Shown piece after piece: positions 53,484-61,762 of a stretch of DNA of 64,000 nucleotides. The stretch covers positions 62,001 to 126,000 of the forward strand of contig NZ_JBFHJW010000002.1 of assembly GCF_041595635.1 (NCBI RefSeq). Direction: 5' to 3'. Position numbers and translations under genes: made by a program. Each line of letters starts with the position of its first letter. Within the stretch, counting starts at the first letter, position 1. The DNA comes from Labilibaculum sp041595635 (GTDB lineage Bacteria; Bacteroidota; Bacteroidia; Bacteroidales; Marinifilaceae). The notes beneath the pieces are model-generated. The model had not been told where the DNA came from and did no database searches. It worked only from the letters and a program-made list of their open reading frames with translations.

Positions 53484-53512
53484 AGCTTTGCATAGTTTGC
53501 AAAGCTTTTTTT
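53484..53512 (+). terminator. Intrinsic terminator ending at the ATG of the next gene
   Basis: AGCTTTGCA (53484-53492) pairs perfectly with TGCAAAGCT (53498-53506), loop 5, followed by T-rich bases to 53512. The ATG of the metallopeptidase gene begins at 53513. The stem also contains TAGCTTTG (53483-53490), which matches the -7 consensus. Confidence 0.75.
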
Positions 53513-54235
53513 ATGCCCGAAGAAAAAATAATTGTCATAAAGGAAATTGGAGAAATTCTTTTTAAAAAGAGTAAAAGATTTAAGCGCTTATCTGTTAGAA
53601 TAGCCCCAAATAAAGGCGTATGGGTGAATGTTCCTTTCACAATTAGCTATAAGGAAGCTATTCACTTTTCATTGCAAAATAAGGAATGGATAAAAAAGAA
53701 TCAGATAAGAGCGAAAGCGAAGGAAAGTAATCAATCGATTTTTAGCCCAGAGATCGAATTTAAAACCCGATTTCATAAGCTCCAACTTTGTCCTGCTGAT
53801 GTAAATAATTATTCCGCAAAACTCTCTGATGGTAATCTGCAGGTAACATATCCACTAGGGTGCACCATCGAAAATAAGGAATTACAATCTTTCATACAAA
53901 ATTCTATTATTGAAACTTTACGCAGAGAGGCTAATTATTATCTTCCCAAGAGAATTAAGCAATTAGCAGAAACATGTGGGTTTAACTACCAATCGCTTAC
54001 CATTAAAAATACCAAAAGTCGATGGGGATCATGTTCTCACGATAATAAAATAAACCTCAATCTTCATTTAATGAGATTACCTCACGAACTCTGCGATATG
54101 GTAATTCTTCACGAGCTTTGCCATACCATAGTTAAAAATCACTCTAAAGATTTTTATCATCTTTTAGAACAGCATTGTTCAGAACTAAAACGAAAAAGAA
54201 AAGCAATTAAGAATTACTCTACAACAATATATTAG
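53513..54235 (+). CDS. YgjP-like M48/DUF45 metallopeptidase
   Basis: The 240-residue protein has the DUF45 pattern: KRLSVRIAPNKGVWVNVPF at the start, YQSLTIKNTKSRWGSCSHDNKINLNLHLMRLP, and the zinc motif HELCH followed by NHSKDFYHLLEQH in which the later histidine is the third ligand. Members are called YgjP or SprT-like metallopeptidases; cellular targets are not known. The ATG at 53513 directly follows a terminator with no room for a Shine-Dalgarno site, and there is no nearby in-frame ATG. The next gene follows after 1 base. Confidence 0.85.
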   Translation: MPEEKIIVIKEIGEILFKKSKRFKRLSVRIAPNKGVWVNVPFTISYKEAIHFSLQNKEWIKKNQIRAKAKESNQSIFSPEIEFKTRFHKLQLCPADVNNYSAKLSDGNLQVTYPLGCTIENKELQSFIQNSIIETLRREANYYLPKRIKQLAETCGFNYQSLTIKNTKSRWGSCSHDNKINLNLHLMRLPHELCDMVILHELCHTIVKNHSKDFYHLLEQHCSELKRKRKAIKNYSTTIY

Positions 54236-54236
54236 T

Positions 54237-54614
54237 ATGAACCAGCATATTTATATTTTAATTGGTATCTGCATATTAACCTTTTTAGTGGGTAATAAAT
54301 TAAGGCAGTTACTAAGTGGGAGAAGTGCTCATAAGAATACAAAAGCACGTAAAAAGGCTAAAAAAACAACATCAGTTCAATCGCCTACATCAATAAAAAA
54401 GGAGAAATTAAAATTGGCCTTTCTTTATATCCAGTTAATTATAGTTTTTGCTCTGTTAATTTTCATGATTCCAGCATTATCAAGAGATATTCTTTCTACT
54501 GCTCAAATAGACAATCAAAATTTACTACTCCGGATTCTAATTGTCGTATTTGCCATTTACATTTTAGTTATGGGTTTTTTAAAAATAAGAAAGACTCCCA
54601 AAAGTAAAAAATAG
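54237..54614 (+). CDS. Small two-helix membrane protein of unknown function
   Basis: This 125-residue protein has an N-terminal membrane helix (about 5-25), a lysine-rich cytoplasmic stretch (about 30-60, KKAKKTTSVQSPTSIKKEKLK), and two more hydrophobic segments (about 60-80 and 95-115), with a basic end. It begins 1 base after the metallopeptidase stop, so the genes are co-translated. I do not recognise a family. Confidence 0.7.
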   Translation: MNQHIYILIGICILTFLVGNKLRQLLSGRSAHKNTKARKKAKKTTSVQSPTSIKKEKLKLAFLYIQLIIVFALLIFMIPALSRDILSTAQIDNQNLLLRILIVVFAIYILVMGFLKIRKTPKSKK

Positions 54615-55688
54615 AACTATTGCAAATAGTAAATATCTAATCTATTGATAAATTTGTGTTTACATTTCTCCACGAGGTTTGTATTCCATCAATTTTTCTG
54701 TAATACAAACTCCTGCAAATCCCCTAAATACCATACATTACACTGAATTAGAGATGATTAAATGCTAAAATGCGTTTTTTAAGCTCATTACAATCCAATA
54801 TTTGTAAACCAATGGGGAATGTGGTTACAAATATCATCTAAACATTCACATATTAACTTGAATTTTTTCCAGCGAGAGAAGTTTCTAATTTACAAATTAC
54901 AATTACTCACAGTTTAGTATTGTAACTTTATAAATTCACAATATTAATTTACGATTGTTATCTATTTGCATAGAAAAGATCATACGGTTCACTTATGTAA
55001 TTTACAATTTAAAACATATATTGGAATCCTGATAAGTTCAGAAACTATAAATCTTCTAGAAAAGGAGTATTTGTTAATATTGTAATACGCCTTTAGTTAT
55101 AGGATGTTTTATTCTGATAGCTAGTCATTTAACTAATTCTAGTAAATAGATACTTTAAGGGTTTTGTGACAAATGTATTCAAATGTGTAAATTTGGTATT
55201 TATAAGTGAATTTCAAAAATCTTAGTTGCCTATTATTCAGTATGTTAATTAATCTATTTAAAGTGATTATATTATCGTTTTCATAACAATTTCCACCAGA
55301 AGTATTAAAAAATGTAAATTTCCACTATTTATTTTTGTAAAAATTTCATTTTACGAACATAAGCACAGAATATCAGTAACTTAAAACGATTAGGTCAGTT
55401 AATAGGATATAAGTAAGCTTTCTAATCACAAGAAGATATTAATCCTATTAACAAAACGGCATTTAGATGTAATTCACTAAAGTATTGTAGGTGTGGTCTT
55501 CTGTGGGATTTACAAAAGTAACAAGTGTATTAATTTACAAAATTGTATTTATCTGAATTGAAGTTTACCTTAGTAAATTACAATTGTATAATTATTCGCC
55601 TTTAAAATTTTGACTTTTGTAATATTTATTTTAAGTTTGTCTTGTTATTACAATTAACATCTGTAAAATTCACAATTATACAATTACT
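54615..55688. promoter_or_regulatory. 1.07-kb non-coding region rich in TTACAA/TTGTAA, upstream of the XRE gene
   Basis: By eye I count nine TTACAA and five TTGTAA (reverse complements) across 1074 bases. Examples are at 54788, 54825, 54890, 54897, 55002, 55510, 55535, 55578 and 55648, with TTGTAA at 54802, 54920, 55080, 55335 and 55617. TACAATTGTA (55579-55588) is a perfect 10-bp palindrome. There is no open reading frame with coding features. A long, multi-site autoregulatory region for the XRE regulator is the simplest reading; an undetected RNA is another. Confidence 0.6.
55609..55639 (+). promoter_or_regulatory. Promoter of the XRE regulator
   Basis: TTTG (55609-55612), 19 bases, and TAAGTTTG (55632-55639). 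A TTGTAA (55617-55622) sits between the elements and TTACAA-like sites fill the leader to 55688, so DNA-bound regulator could block polymerase. Confidence 0.65.
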
Positions 55689-56120
55689 ATGAAAAATCGA
55701 ATTGTCCAGCTAATTAATAGTGAGGGCTTAACCTCTTCAAAATTTGCAGATACCATTGGTGTTCAAAGATCCAGTATTTCGCACATTCTATCTGGTCGTA
55801 ATAACCCCAGCTTAGACTTTGTACAAAAAATATTGAGCTCATTCTCTAATATTGACCCTAATTGGCTTATTTCAGGAATTGGTAACATGTATAAATCAGA
55901 AGAAGGCACAACATCCTTATTTAAGGAAACAAGAACAGAGCAAATAGCAGTTGAAAATCAGACTAATCACCCTCCTAAATTAAATAAGGAGCCAAGTCCT
56001 ACTTTGTCTTCAAATACTGAACCTATGCTGGATATGAATGCATTTACATCAGGAAAACAGATCGAAAAAGTAGTGGTGTTTTACACTGATAAAACTTTTA
56101 AAGAATACAATCCTTCTTAA
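55689..56120 (+). CDS. XRE-family helix-turn-helix regulator with unstructured linker
   Basis: The 143-residue protein has a Cro/CI-type HTH at 1-65 (KFADTIGVQRSSISHILSGRNNPSLDFVQKILSSF, then DPNWLISGIGNMY). A low-complexity, probably disordered linker (about 70-115) and a short conserved-looking C-terminal patch IEKVVVFYTDKTFKEYNPS follow. The C-terminal patch may contact a partner. It is not next to phage genes. Its long upstream region and own promoter suggest autoregulation. Confidence 0.88.
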   Translation: MKNRIVQLINSEGLTSSKFADTIGVQRSSISHILSGRNNPSLDFVQKILSSFSNIDPNWLISGIGNMYKSEEGTTSLFKETRTEQIAVENQTNHPPKLNKEPSPTLSSNTEPMLDMNAFTSGKQIEKVVVFYTDKTFKEYNPS

Positions 56121-56133
56121 ACATTTTTTAGCT

Positions 56134-56141
56134 TACCTTTG
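56134..56141 (+). promoter_or_regulatory. TAnnTTTG -7 element upstream of pyrK
   Basis: TACCTTTG lies 40 bases before the pyrK ATG. No convincing -33 is seen. Confidence 0.4.
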
Positions 56142-56181
56142 CCTGCGTTTATACCTATACAGTTTATTATAACCAGGCAGC

Positions 56182-56943
56182 ATGAAAAAATTAGTACAGG
56201 ATTTTAAGGTACTGCACAAAAAAGAGCTTAACGAAAACACTTTTATCATTGATGTAGAGGCATCTACACCTTTACCTGACATTAAGCCAGGACAATTTGT
56301 TAATGCTCTTGTAGAAAATGCAACAAATACCTTCCTAAGAAGACCTTTATCCATCCATTTTGTTGATTACGAGAAAAATATCATCAAATTATACATTAAA
56401 AAAATTGGAGAAGGCACAGCTAAACTCAGCGAGTTAAACATTGGCGAAAAGCTTAATCTAATTTTCCCATTAGGAAATCAATATTCCATCCCTAAAAACG
56501 CTAAAACCCTTTTGATTGGTGGAGGCTGTGGTGTAGCACCCTTGCTATACCTAGCTAAACAGCTTGCTGATGCAGGAAACGAAGTAACAACCCTATTGGG
56601 TGTTCGTTCTGCATTCGATGCGGTTGAATTAGATCCGTACAAAGAATATGGTCGCATTTTCGTTACTACAGAGGATGGTTCAATTGGTGAAAAAGGCTAT
56701 CCCACACAACATTCAGTGCTAAACGAGAAGTTTGATTACACTTTTACTTGTGGTCCAGAACCCATGATGAAAGCAGTAGCTGCGTATTCTAAAAGTAATA
56801 ACATTCCGTGCGAAGTTTCTCTCGAAAACACAATGGCTTGCGGTATTGGAGCCTGCTTATGCTGTGTAACCGATACAAAAAGAGGTAATATATGTACATG
56901 CACCGAAGGTCCGGTGTTCAATATAAATGAGTTAAAATGGTAA
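56182..56943 (+). CDS. pyrK: Dihydroorotate dehydrogenase electron-transfer subunit
   Basis: PyrK carries FAD and a [2Fe-2S] cluster and passes electrons from PyrD to NAD+. The 253-residue protein has FLRRPLSIHF (FAD-binding), LLIGGGCGVAPLLYLAK (nucleotide-binding), and the C-terminal cluster ligands C220, C225, C228 and C240 in MACGIGACLCC...CTCTEGPVF. Its end overlaps pyrD by 7 bases, the usual arrangement for the type 1B enzyme. Together they oxidise dihydroorotate to orotate in pyrimidine synthesis. Confidence 0.97.
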   Translation: MKKLVQDFKVLHKKELNENTFIIDVEASTPLPDIKPGQFVNALVENATNTFLRRPLSIHFVDYEKNIIKLYIKKIGEGTAKLSELNIGEKLNLIFPLGNQYSIPKNAKTLLIGGGCGVAPLLYLAKQLADAGNEVTTLLGVRSAFDAVELDPYKEYGRIFVTTEDGSIGEKGYPTQHSVLNEKFDYTFTCGPEPMMKAVAAYSKSNNIPCEVSLENTMACGIGACLCCVTDTKRGNICTCTEGPVFNINELKW

Positions 56944-57851
56944 ATTTGGAAGTAAAACTTAAGGATCTGATTCTTAAAAATCCGGTAATGACTGCTTCCG
57001 GAACATTTGGATATGGTGAAGAATTCGAAGATTTTATCGATATTAATCAATTAGGAGGCATTCTTGTAAAAGGAACTACCAGACATCATCGGGAAGGAAA
57101 TGCATATCCTAGAATGGCTGAAACACCATCTGGAATGCTTAATGCTGTTGGTTTGCAAAACAAAGGGGTTGAATATTTCTGCGATCAGATTTATCCTAGA
57201 ATTAATCATTACGATACCAATATTTTAGTGAATGTTTCGGGCTCAACCATAAGTGACTACGTTGAAACAGCTGCAATGATCAATGAACTGGATAAAATCC
57301 CTGCCATAGAATTGAATATATCTTGTCCTAATGTAAAGGAGGGCGGCATGGCTTTTGGTACTAGTAGTTTATCAGCTGCTTCAGTTGTTAGTGAGGTTCG
57401 TAAAGTTTACAAAAAGCATTTAATGGTAAAGTTATCGCCTAATGTTACCGATATAAGCGAAATAGCTAAAGCTGTTGAAGCTGAAGGAGCTGATTCCGTA
57501 TCACTTATTAATACATTGCTAGGCATGGCAATCGATTCAGAAAGTAGAAAACCTCTTTTATCAACAATTACAGGAGGTTTATCTGGCCCCTGCTTAAAAC
57601 CAGTAGCTTTACGAATGGTTTGGCAGGTTTTTAATGCTGTTAATATCCCCATTGTTGGTTTAGGAGGTATAATGAATGCAAAAGATGCTATCGAATTTAT
57701 TCTTGCAGGAGCTTCTGCCTTTCAAGTAGGAACTGCGAACTTTATCGATCCTCAAGTAACAGTTAAGATTGTTGAAGGAATTCGGGACTATATGGTAAGA
57801 CATCAGGTGGAAAATATAACTGATTTAATTGGAGCTCTTAAGTTGCAGTAA
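56937..57851 (+). CDS. pyrD: Dihydroorotate dehydrogenase catalytic subunit (type 1B)
   Basis: The 304-residue FMN enzyme has NPVMTASGTFGYGEEF, KGTTRHHREGN with the conserved lysine, the active-site cysteine C130 in ELNISCPNVKEGG (type 1 enzymes use cysteine), MVKLSPNVTDI, and the FMN phosphate site VGLGGIMNAKDAIEFILAGASAFQVGTAN. Co-translation with pyrK makes it the NAD-dependent 1B form. Two hairpins follow the stop. Confidence 0.97.
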   Translation: MVNLEVKLKDLILKNPVMTASGTFGYGEEFEDFIDINQLGGILVKGTTRHHREGNAYPRMAETPSGMLNAVGLQNKGVEYFCDQIYPRINHYDTNILVNVSGSTISDYVETAAMINELDKIPAIELNISCPNVKEGGMAFGTSSLSAASVVSEVRKVYKKHLMVKLSPNVTDISEIAKAVEAEGADSVSLINTLLGMAIDSESRKPLLSTITGGLSGPCLKPVALRMVWQVFNAVNIPIVGLGGIMNAKDAIEFILAGASAFQVGTANFIDPQVTVKIVEGIRDYMVRHQVENITDLIGALKLQ

Positions 57852-57864
57852 TAGAGCTTGTTAA

Positions 57865-57886
57865 ATTAAAGAAATAATTCTTTAAT
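57865..57886 (+). terminator. First hairpin after pyrD
   Basis: ATTAAAGAA pairs perfectly with TTCTTTAAT around a 4-base loop. It lacks a good T-run and is AU-rich, so it is a weak terminator candidate. Confidence 0.4.
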
Positions 57887-57897
57887 TGCTGATTCTG

Positions 57898-57933
57898 GAG
57901 TTTACATGTGTAATTGCAAATGTAAACTCTTTG
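57898..57933 (+). terminator. Second hairpin after pyrD, probable terminator
   Basis: GAGTTTACAT (57898-57907) pairs perfectly with ATGTAAACTC (57920-57929) around a 12-base loop; T-rich bases follow. Confidence 0.6.
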
Positions 57934-58021
57934 CTTTATTCCAATAAATAAAACCGCAAAACACCAGCATAAACAGCTTACAATTAAGAATATTAACATT
58001 TATAAAACACTATATTAGAAG

Positions 58022-59050
58022 ATGTTACACGGACATGGTGATGATGGTTATCAATACGAACATAGCATAGTTGCGAATTTTAGCACAAATGTTTGGTTTG
58101 GTGGTAAATCTGAAGATCTAAAGCACTATTTATTTGAAAATTGGGATAAAATTCAATCCTATCCAGAAGCATCAGCTGAAAGTTTGGTAAATGCACTGTC
58201 CAAAGACTTAGGAGTAAATCCAGATCAAATAATAGCAACAAATGGTGCAACTGAAGCTTTTTACCTTATTGCACAGTGTTTTTATAAATCAAAATCCAGC
58301 ATCGTAACTCCTACCTTCTCAGAATATGAAGATGCTTGTAAGGTTAATAACCATGAGCTTTTCTTTATTAATTGGTCAGAATTAAATGGCAAGACTATTT
58401 TTGAAGAAGGCTTGGTTTGGATCTGCAATCCAAATAATCCAACTGGCAGTATCCTTTCATTGGAAGAATTGGATGAAATGATAAAATTGAATTCAAAATC
58501 CACTTTTATTGTAGATGAAGCCTACATCGATTTTACCGATAAAATTGACTCCTGCATCAATTTACTCAAAGAGCATCAAAATTTGATTTTAGTAAAATCA
58601 CTAACCAAGAATTTCTCAATTCCCGGCCTGAGATTGGGATATTTAATTACAAACCGGGCAATGGTACAGAATATTAAATTCTACAAGGCTCCCTGGACGG
58701 TTAATTCACTAGCAATTGAGGCTGGAAAATACCTTTTAGCTCATAAAAACAATTTTCTTCCTCCCATAAGTTTCTATAAATCAGCAACCAAAAAACTTAC
58801 TGAAAAAATAAACGAAATTTCAGGATTCAAAATTCATCCTTCAAAAACATCCTTTTTTTTGGTTGAACTAGAAAAATCGACTGCTTTTGAATTAAAAAAG
58901 CATCTAATTTATAATTTTGGAATCCTAATTCGAGATGCAGCCAACTTTCGAGGCTTAAATTCTTCTTTTTTTAGAGTAGCCACTCAAAGCGAAGAAAAAA
59001 ATCAATTATTAATCGAAGCACTTTCTCAATGGAGCAAATTAAATTCATAA
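58022..59050 (+). CDS. cobD: Threonine-phosphate decarboxylase-like aminotransferase-fold enzyme
   Basis: This PLP enzyme makes (R)-1-aminopropan-2-ol phosphate, the linker of the cobamide nucleotide loop. The name follows Salmonella usage. The 342-residue protein starts HGHGDDG, has NFSTNVWFGG, TNGATEAFYLIAQ, WICNPNNPTGSIL, FIVDEAYIDF and the PLP lysine in KSLTKNFSIPGLRLGYL. HisC is the nearest alternative, but fusion with cobamide genes decides the call. It overlaps cbiB by 22 bases. No cobalamin riboswitch is evident in the 170 bases upstream. Confidence 0.92.
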   Translation: MLHGHGDDGYQYEHSIVANFSTNVWFGGKSEDLKHYLFENWDKIQSYPEASAESLVNALSKDLGVNPDQIIATNGATEAFYLIAQCFYKSKSSIVTPTFSEYEDACKVNNHELFFINWSELNGKTIFEEGLVWICNPNNPTGSILSLEELDEMIKLNSKSTFIVDEAYIDFTDKIDSCINLLKEHQNLILVKSLTKNFSIPGLRLGYLITNRAMVQNIKFYKAPWTVNSLAIEAGKYLLAHKNNFLPPISFYKSATKKLTEKINEISGFKIHPSKTSFFLVELEKSTAFELKKHLIYNFGILIRDAANFRGLNSSFFRVATQSEEKNQLLIEALSQWSKLNS

Positions 59051-59976
59051 TACTCCCTTTACTGATTGGATATATTTTGGATCTTATTTTTGGTGATCCC
59101 AGAAAATTACCACATCCAATTGTATTATTTGGAAACACAATTTCTTTTTTTACCAAATACTTGAATAAGGGAAAATATCAATTGTTCAAAGGTGCAATAA
59201 TGGCTTTAGGACTAGCTGCAAGTACATATTTTGTTTTATTCTTCATTTCTAATCTTCTCTCGAATTGGAATGCAACGGTTTATATTTTATTCAGTTCGAT
59301 TATGGTTTTTTATGGACTCGCGAATAAGAGTTTATTGCAAGAAGGATTTGAAGTCTGTAAGTATCTGAATGAAAAAGGGATAGAAGCAGGAAGAAAAAGA
59401 TTATCCTGGATTGTAGGACGAGATACCTCCAAACTATCCGAACAAGAAATACGTTTAGCTGTACTTGAAACCTTATCGGAAAATTTATCGGATGGTGTAG
59501 TTGCACCTTTGTTTTTCTACGCTATTGGAGGAATTCCAGGAATGATGTGCTACAAAATGATTAATACTATGGATTCCATGATTGGCTATAAAAATGAAAA
59601 ATATTTTTTGTTTGGGCGAGTGGCAGCACGACTTGATGATGTGGCAAATTTTATTCCTGCACGAATCACTGCATTGTTAATGGTTTTACTTAGTGGTAGT
59701 TCCAGGGGATTTATTTACCTGTTTAAATTTGGTCGTGCCCATACAAGTCCAAATGCAGGTTATCCAGAATCAGCTTTGGCAGGAATTCTCAATTGTCAAT
59801 TTGGAGGTGCACATGATTATTATGGAAAAAGAGTAGAAAAACCACTGATTGGTAAAAATCCACGTCCCATTGAACAGAAAGATATGAATAAACTCCGGTA
59901 CGTTAATCATTCTGTATGTTTTGTGGCTATTCTTATTATCGTAGCGGTGCATTTTCCCTACGAAATACTGCTGTAA
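59029..59976 (+). CDS. cbiB: Adenosylcobinamide-phosphate synthase
   Basis: CbiB attaches aminopropanol phosphate to adenosylcobyric acid. The 315-residue membrane protein has LLIGYILDLIFGDPRKLPHPIVLFG, KSLLQEGFEVCKYLNEKGIEAGRKRLSWIVGRDTSKLSEQEI, LSENLSDGVVAPLFFY, and YKMINTMDSMIGYKNEKYFLFGRVAARLDDVANFIPARIT, all typical. Its ATG lies inside the end of the decarboxylase gene, so the two are translationally coupled. The pathway reaction also uses the product of that gene. Confidence 0.95.
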   Translation: MEQIKFIILPLLIGYILDLIFGDPRKLPHPIVLFGNTISFFTKYLNKGKYQLFKGAIMALGLAASTYFVLFFISNLLSNWNATVYILFSSIMVFYGLANKSLLQEGFEVCKYLNEKGIEAGRKRLSWIVGRDTSKLSEQEIRLAVLETLSENLSDGVVAPLFFYAIGGIPGMMCYKMINTMDSMIGYKNEKYFLFGRVAARLDDVANFIPARITALLMVLLSGSSRGFIYLFKFGRAHTSPNAGYPESALAGILNCQFGGAHDYYGKRVEKPLIGKNPRPIEQKDMNKLRYVNHSVCFVAILIIVAVHFPYEILL

Positions 59977-60006
59977 AAAAGAAAGATTAAATTTCTGCTA
60001 GCTTCA

Positions 60007-60014
60007 TAAATTTG
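60007..60014 (+). promoter_or_regulatory. TAnnTTTG -7 element before cobU
   Basis: TAAATTTG lies 58 bases before the ATG at 60073. It could give a second promoter inside the cobamide cluster; no -33 match is evident. Confidence 0.35.
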
Positions 60015-60072
60015 TAACTTCACATTTTTAAAATTACAAGTCGAAAACACATCGATTTAAATAAATTGGAGC

Positions 60073-60585
60073 ATGATTCATTTAATAACTGGAGGTCAGC
60101 GTTCAGGAAAAAGTTTATTTGCCGAAGAACAGGCATTGTCACAAAGCGATCATCCTCTTTACCTGGCAACATCCCGAATCTGGGACGAAAATCATCGAGA
60201 ACGAATTGAAATTCACAAAAAAAGACGTGGAAATCAGTGGACTACCATTGAGGAAGAGAAGTACTTAAGCCAGCATGATTTTTCAGGTAAACTTGTCCTT
60301 CTTGATTGCATTACTTTATGGTTAAATAATTTATTTTTTGATAATGGAGAGGACGATAAAAAGTCAATGTTCGAAGCAAGTCAAGAATTGGAAAAACTAT
60401 TTAGCCAAGAGTGCGATTGGATAATTGTAACCAATGAATTAGGATTAGGCGGACATCCCGAAAATAAAATGGCAATGAGATTCAACGATCTACAAGGAAG
60501 TATTAATCAATATATTGCAAATAAAGCAGATCGTGTAACCTTAATTATTTCAGGAATTCCCCTTGATATTAAAAATACAAAATAG
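60073..60585 (+). CDS. cobU: Bifunctional adenosylcobinamide kinase/guanylyltransferase
   Basis: CobU activates adenosylcobinamide as its GDP derivative. The 170-residue protein has the P-loop GGQRSGKS (residues 7-14), LATSRIWDENHRERIEIHKKRRG (includes the guanylylated-histidine region), and VLLDCITLWLNNL, then DWIIVTNELGLGGHPENKMAMRF. The protein is a little shorter than E. coli-type CobU but contains all motifs. A 102-base gap with a hairpin separates it from the first cobT. Confidence 0.95.
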   Translation: MIHLITGGQRSGKSLFAEEQALSQSDHPLYLATSRIWDENHRERIEIHKKRRGNQWTTIEEEKYLSQHDFSGKLVLLDCITLWLNNLFFDNGEDDKKSMFEASQELEKLFSQECDWIIVTNELGLGGHPENKMAMRFNDLQGSINQYIANKADRVTLIISGIPLDIKNTK

Positions 60586-60636
60586 CACAAGTTAATTCAA
60601 TTAGAAATTAACTAAATAAAGAATAAAAATCTATTC

Positions 60637-60660
60637 ATTTTTATCTTTTTAGATAAAAAT
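60637..60660 (+). repeat. Perfect AU-rich hairpin between cobU and cobT
   Basis: ATTTTTATCT pairs perfectly with AGATAAAAAT around TTTT. It has no downstream T-run, so it is a poor rightward terminator. It may be an RNA-processing or stability site. Confidence 0.4.
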
Positions 60661-60686
60661 AGTATGGTTATAAATAATATATAAGC

Positions 60687-61742
60687 ATGATGGAATATAA
60701 AATACCTTCTTTGTCAACAAAATTGGATGGAGAGTTGTGGAAAAAAATCAATGGCAAAACCAAACCTCTTGGTTCATTGGGAATGTTAGAGGAAATTGCC
60801 TTTAAAATTGGAAAAATTCAAGAAAGTTTAGTGCCTAAAATAAAGAATCCTAATGTAATAGTATTTGCAGGAGATCATGGAATTGCAGATGAAGGAGTAA
60901 GTTTTTATCCAAAATCGGTGAGCTATGAAATGCTTTACAATTACATGCAAGGTGGTGCTGCCATTAACGTATTTGCCAGACAACATAAAATTGATTTTAA
61001 AGTTGTTGATGCTGGTGTTGATCATGATTTTGATCCTTCGCTATCAATTATCAATAAAAAAATTGACTACGGAACTAAAAATTATCGCTTTGGACCTGCT
61101 ATGACTAAAGATCAATGTCTGGAAGGACTCAAAAGAGGTTCTGAAATCATTGAAAATATCAATAAAGAGGGCTGTAATTTTATAGCTTTTGGAGAAAAAG
61201 GCATTGGAAATACATCTTCAGCAGCACTCTTGCTAAGTGTTTTAGCCGACATTCCATTGATTGAGTGTGTAGGCCGAGGTACTGGGCTTGATAAGAAAGG
61301 TGTGAAATCAAAATTTGAACTATTGAATGAAGCATTGCTACAATACAAAGGTGGAAATGATGCAATTGATGTGTTGACACAATTTGGTGGATTTGAAATA
61401 GTGATGATTGCAGGTGCAATGTTGAAAGCTGCAGAGCTAAAAATGACCTTGTTAATTGATGGTTTTATCATCACATCAGCATTACTTGCAGCTTCAAAAA
61501 TAAACCCTAATGTATTGGAATATTGCTTGTTTGCTCACAAATCGAACGAGCAGGCACACATTAAAATGCTAAATTATTTGCAGGCTAAACCTATATTGGA
61601 TATTGGAATGCGTTTGGGAGAAGGAACAGGTACAATGGTATGTTTTCCAATTGTAAAAAGTGCAGTAGAATTTATTAATAAAATGGCTTCTTTTCAAACC
61701 GCAGGAGTAAGCGAATCGAAAGAATCTGAACTAATAGGTTAA
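60687..61742 (+). CDS. cobT: CobT-type nicotinate-nucleotide:base phosphoribosyltransferase, divergent copy 1
   Basis: CobT transfers phosphoribosyl from nicotinate mononucleotide to the lower-ligand base (dimethylbenzimidazole or others). The 351-residue protein has KTKPLGSLGMLEEIAFKIG, FAGDHGIADEGVSFYPKSV, GGAAINVFARQHKIDF, FGEKGIGNTSSAALLLSVLA, and MRLGEGTGTMVCFPIVKSA with the probable catalytic E312. The base-site segment reads SVSYEM with E81, where canonical CobT has a glutamine. It is followed after 20 bases by a second CobT. Divergent base-site residues suggest a different base preference or a non-catalytic partner role. Confidence 0.88.
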   Translation: MMEYKIPSLSTKLDGELWKKINGKTKPLGSLGMLEEIAFKIGKIQESLVPKIKNPNVIVFAGDHGIADEGVSFYPKSVSYEMLYNYMQGGAAINVFARQHKIDFKVVDAGVDHDFDPSLSIINKKIDYGTKNYRFGPAMTKDQCLEGLKRGSEIIENINKEGCNFIAFGEKGIGNTSSAALLLSVLADIPLIECVGRGTGLDKKGVKSKFELLNEALLQYKGGNDAIDVLTQFGGFEIVMIAGAMLKAAELKMTLLIDGFIITSALLAASKINPNVLEYCLFAHKSNEQAHIKMLNYLQAKPILDIGMRLGEGTGTMVCFPIVKSAVEFINKMASFQTAGVSESKESELIG

Positions 61743-61762
61743 AAATTTAACTCGATACTAAT

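Noticed and set aside
54615..55688. CRISPR array or mobile element in the 1.07-kb gap
   Set aside because: Repeats are short dispersed hexamers, not equal-length repeats with spacers, and there are no cas or transposase genes nearby.
57852..58021. Possible cobalamin riboswitch before the cobamide cluster
   Set aside because: Only two simple hairpins are visible and no B12-box-like conserved core could be recognised in the short leader.
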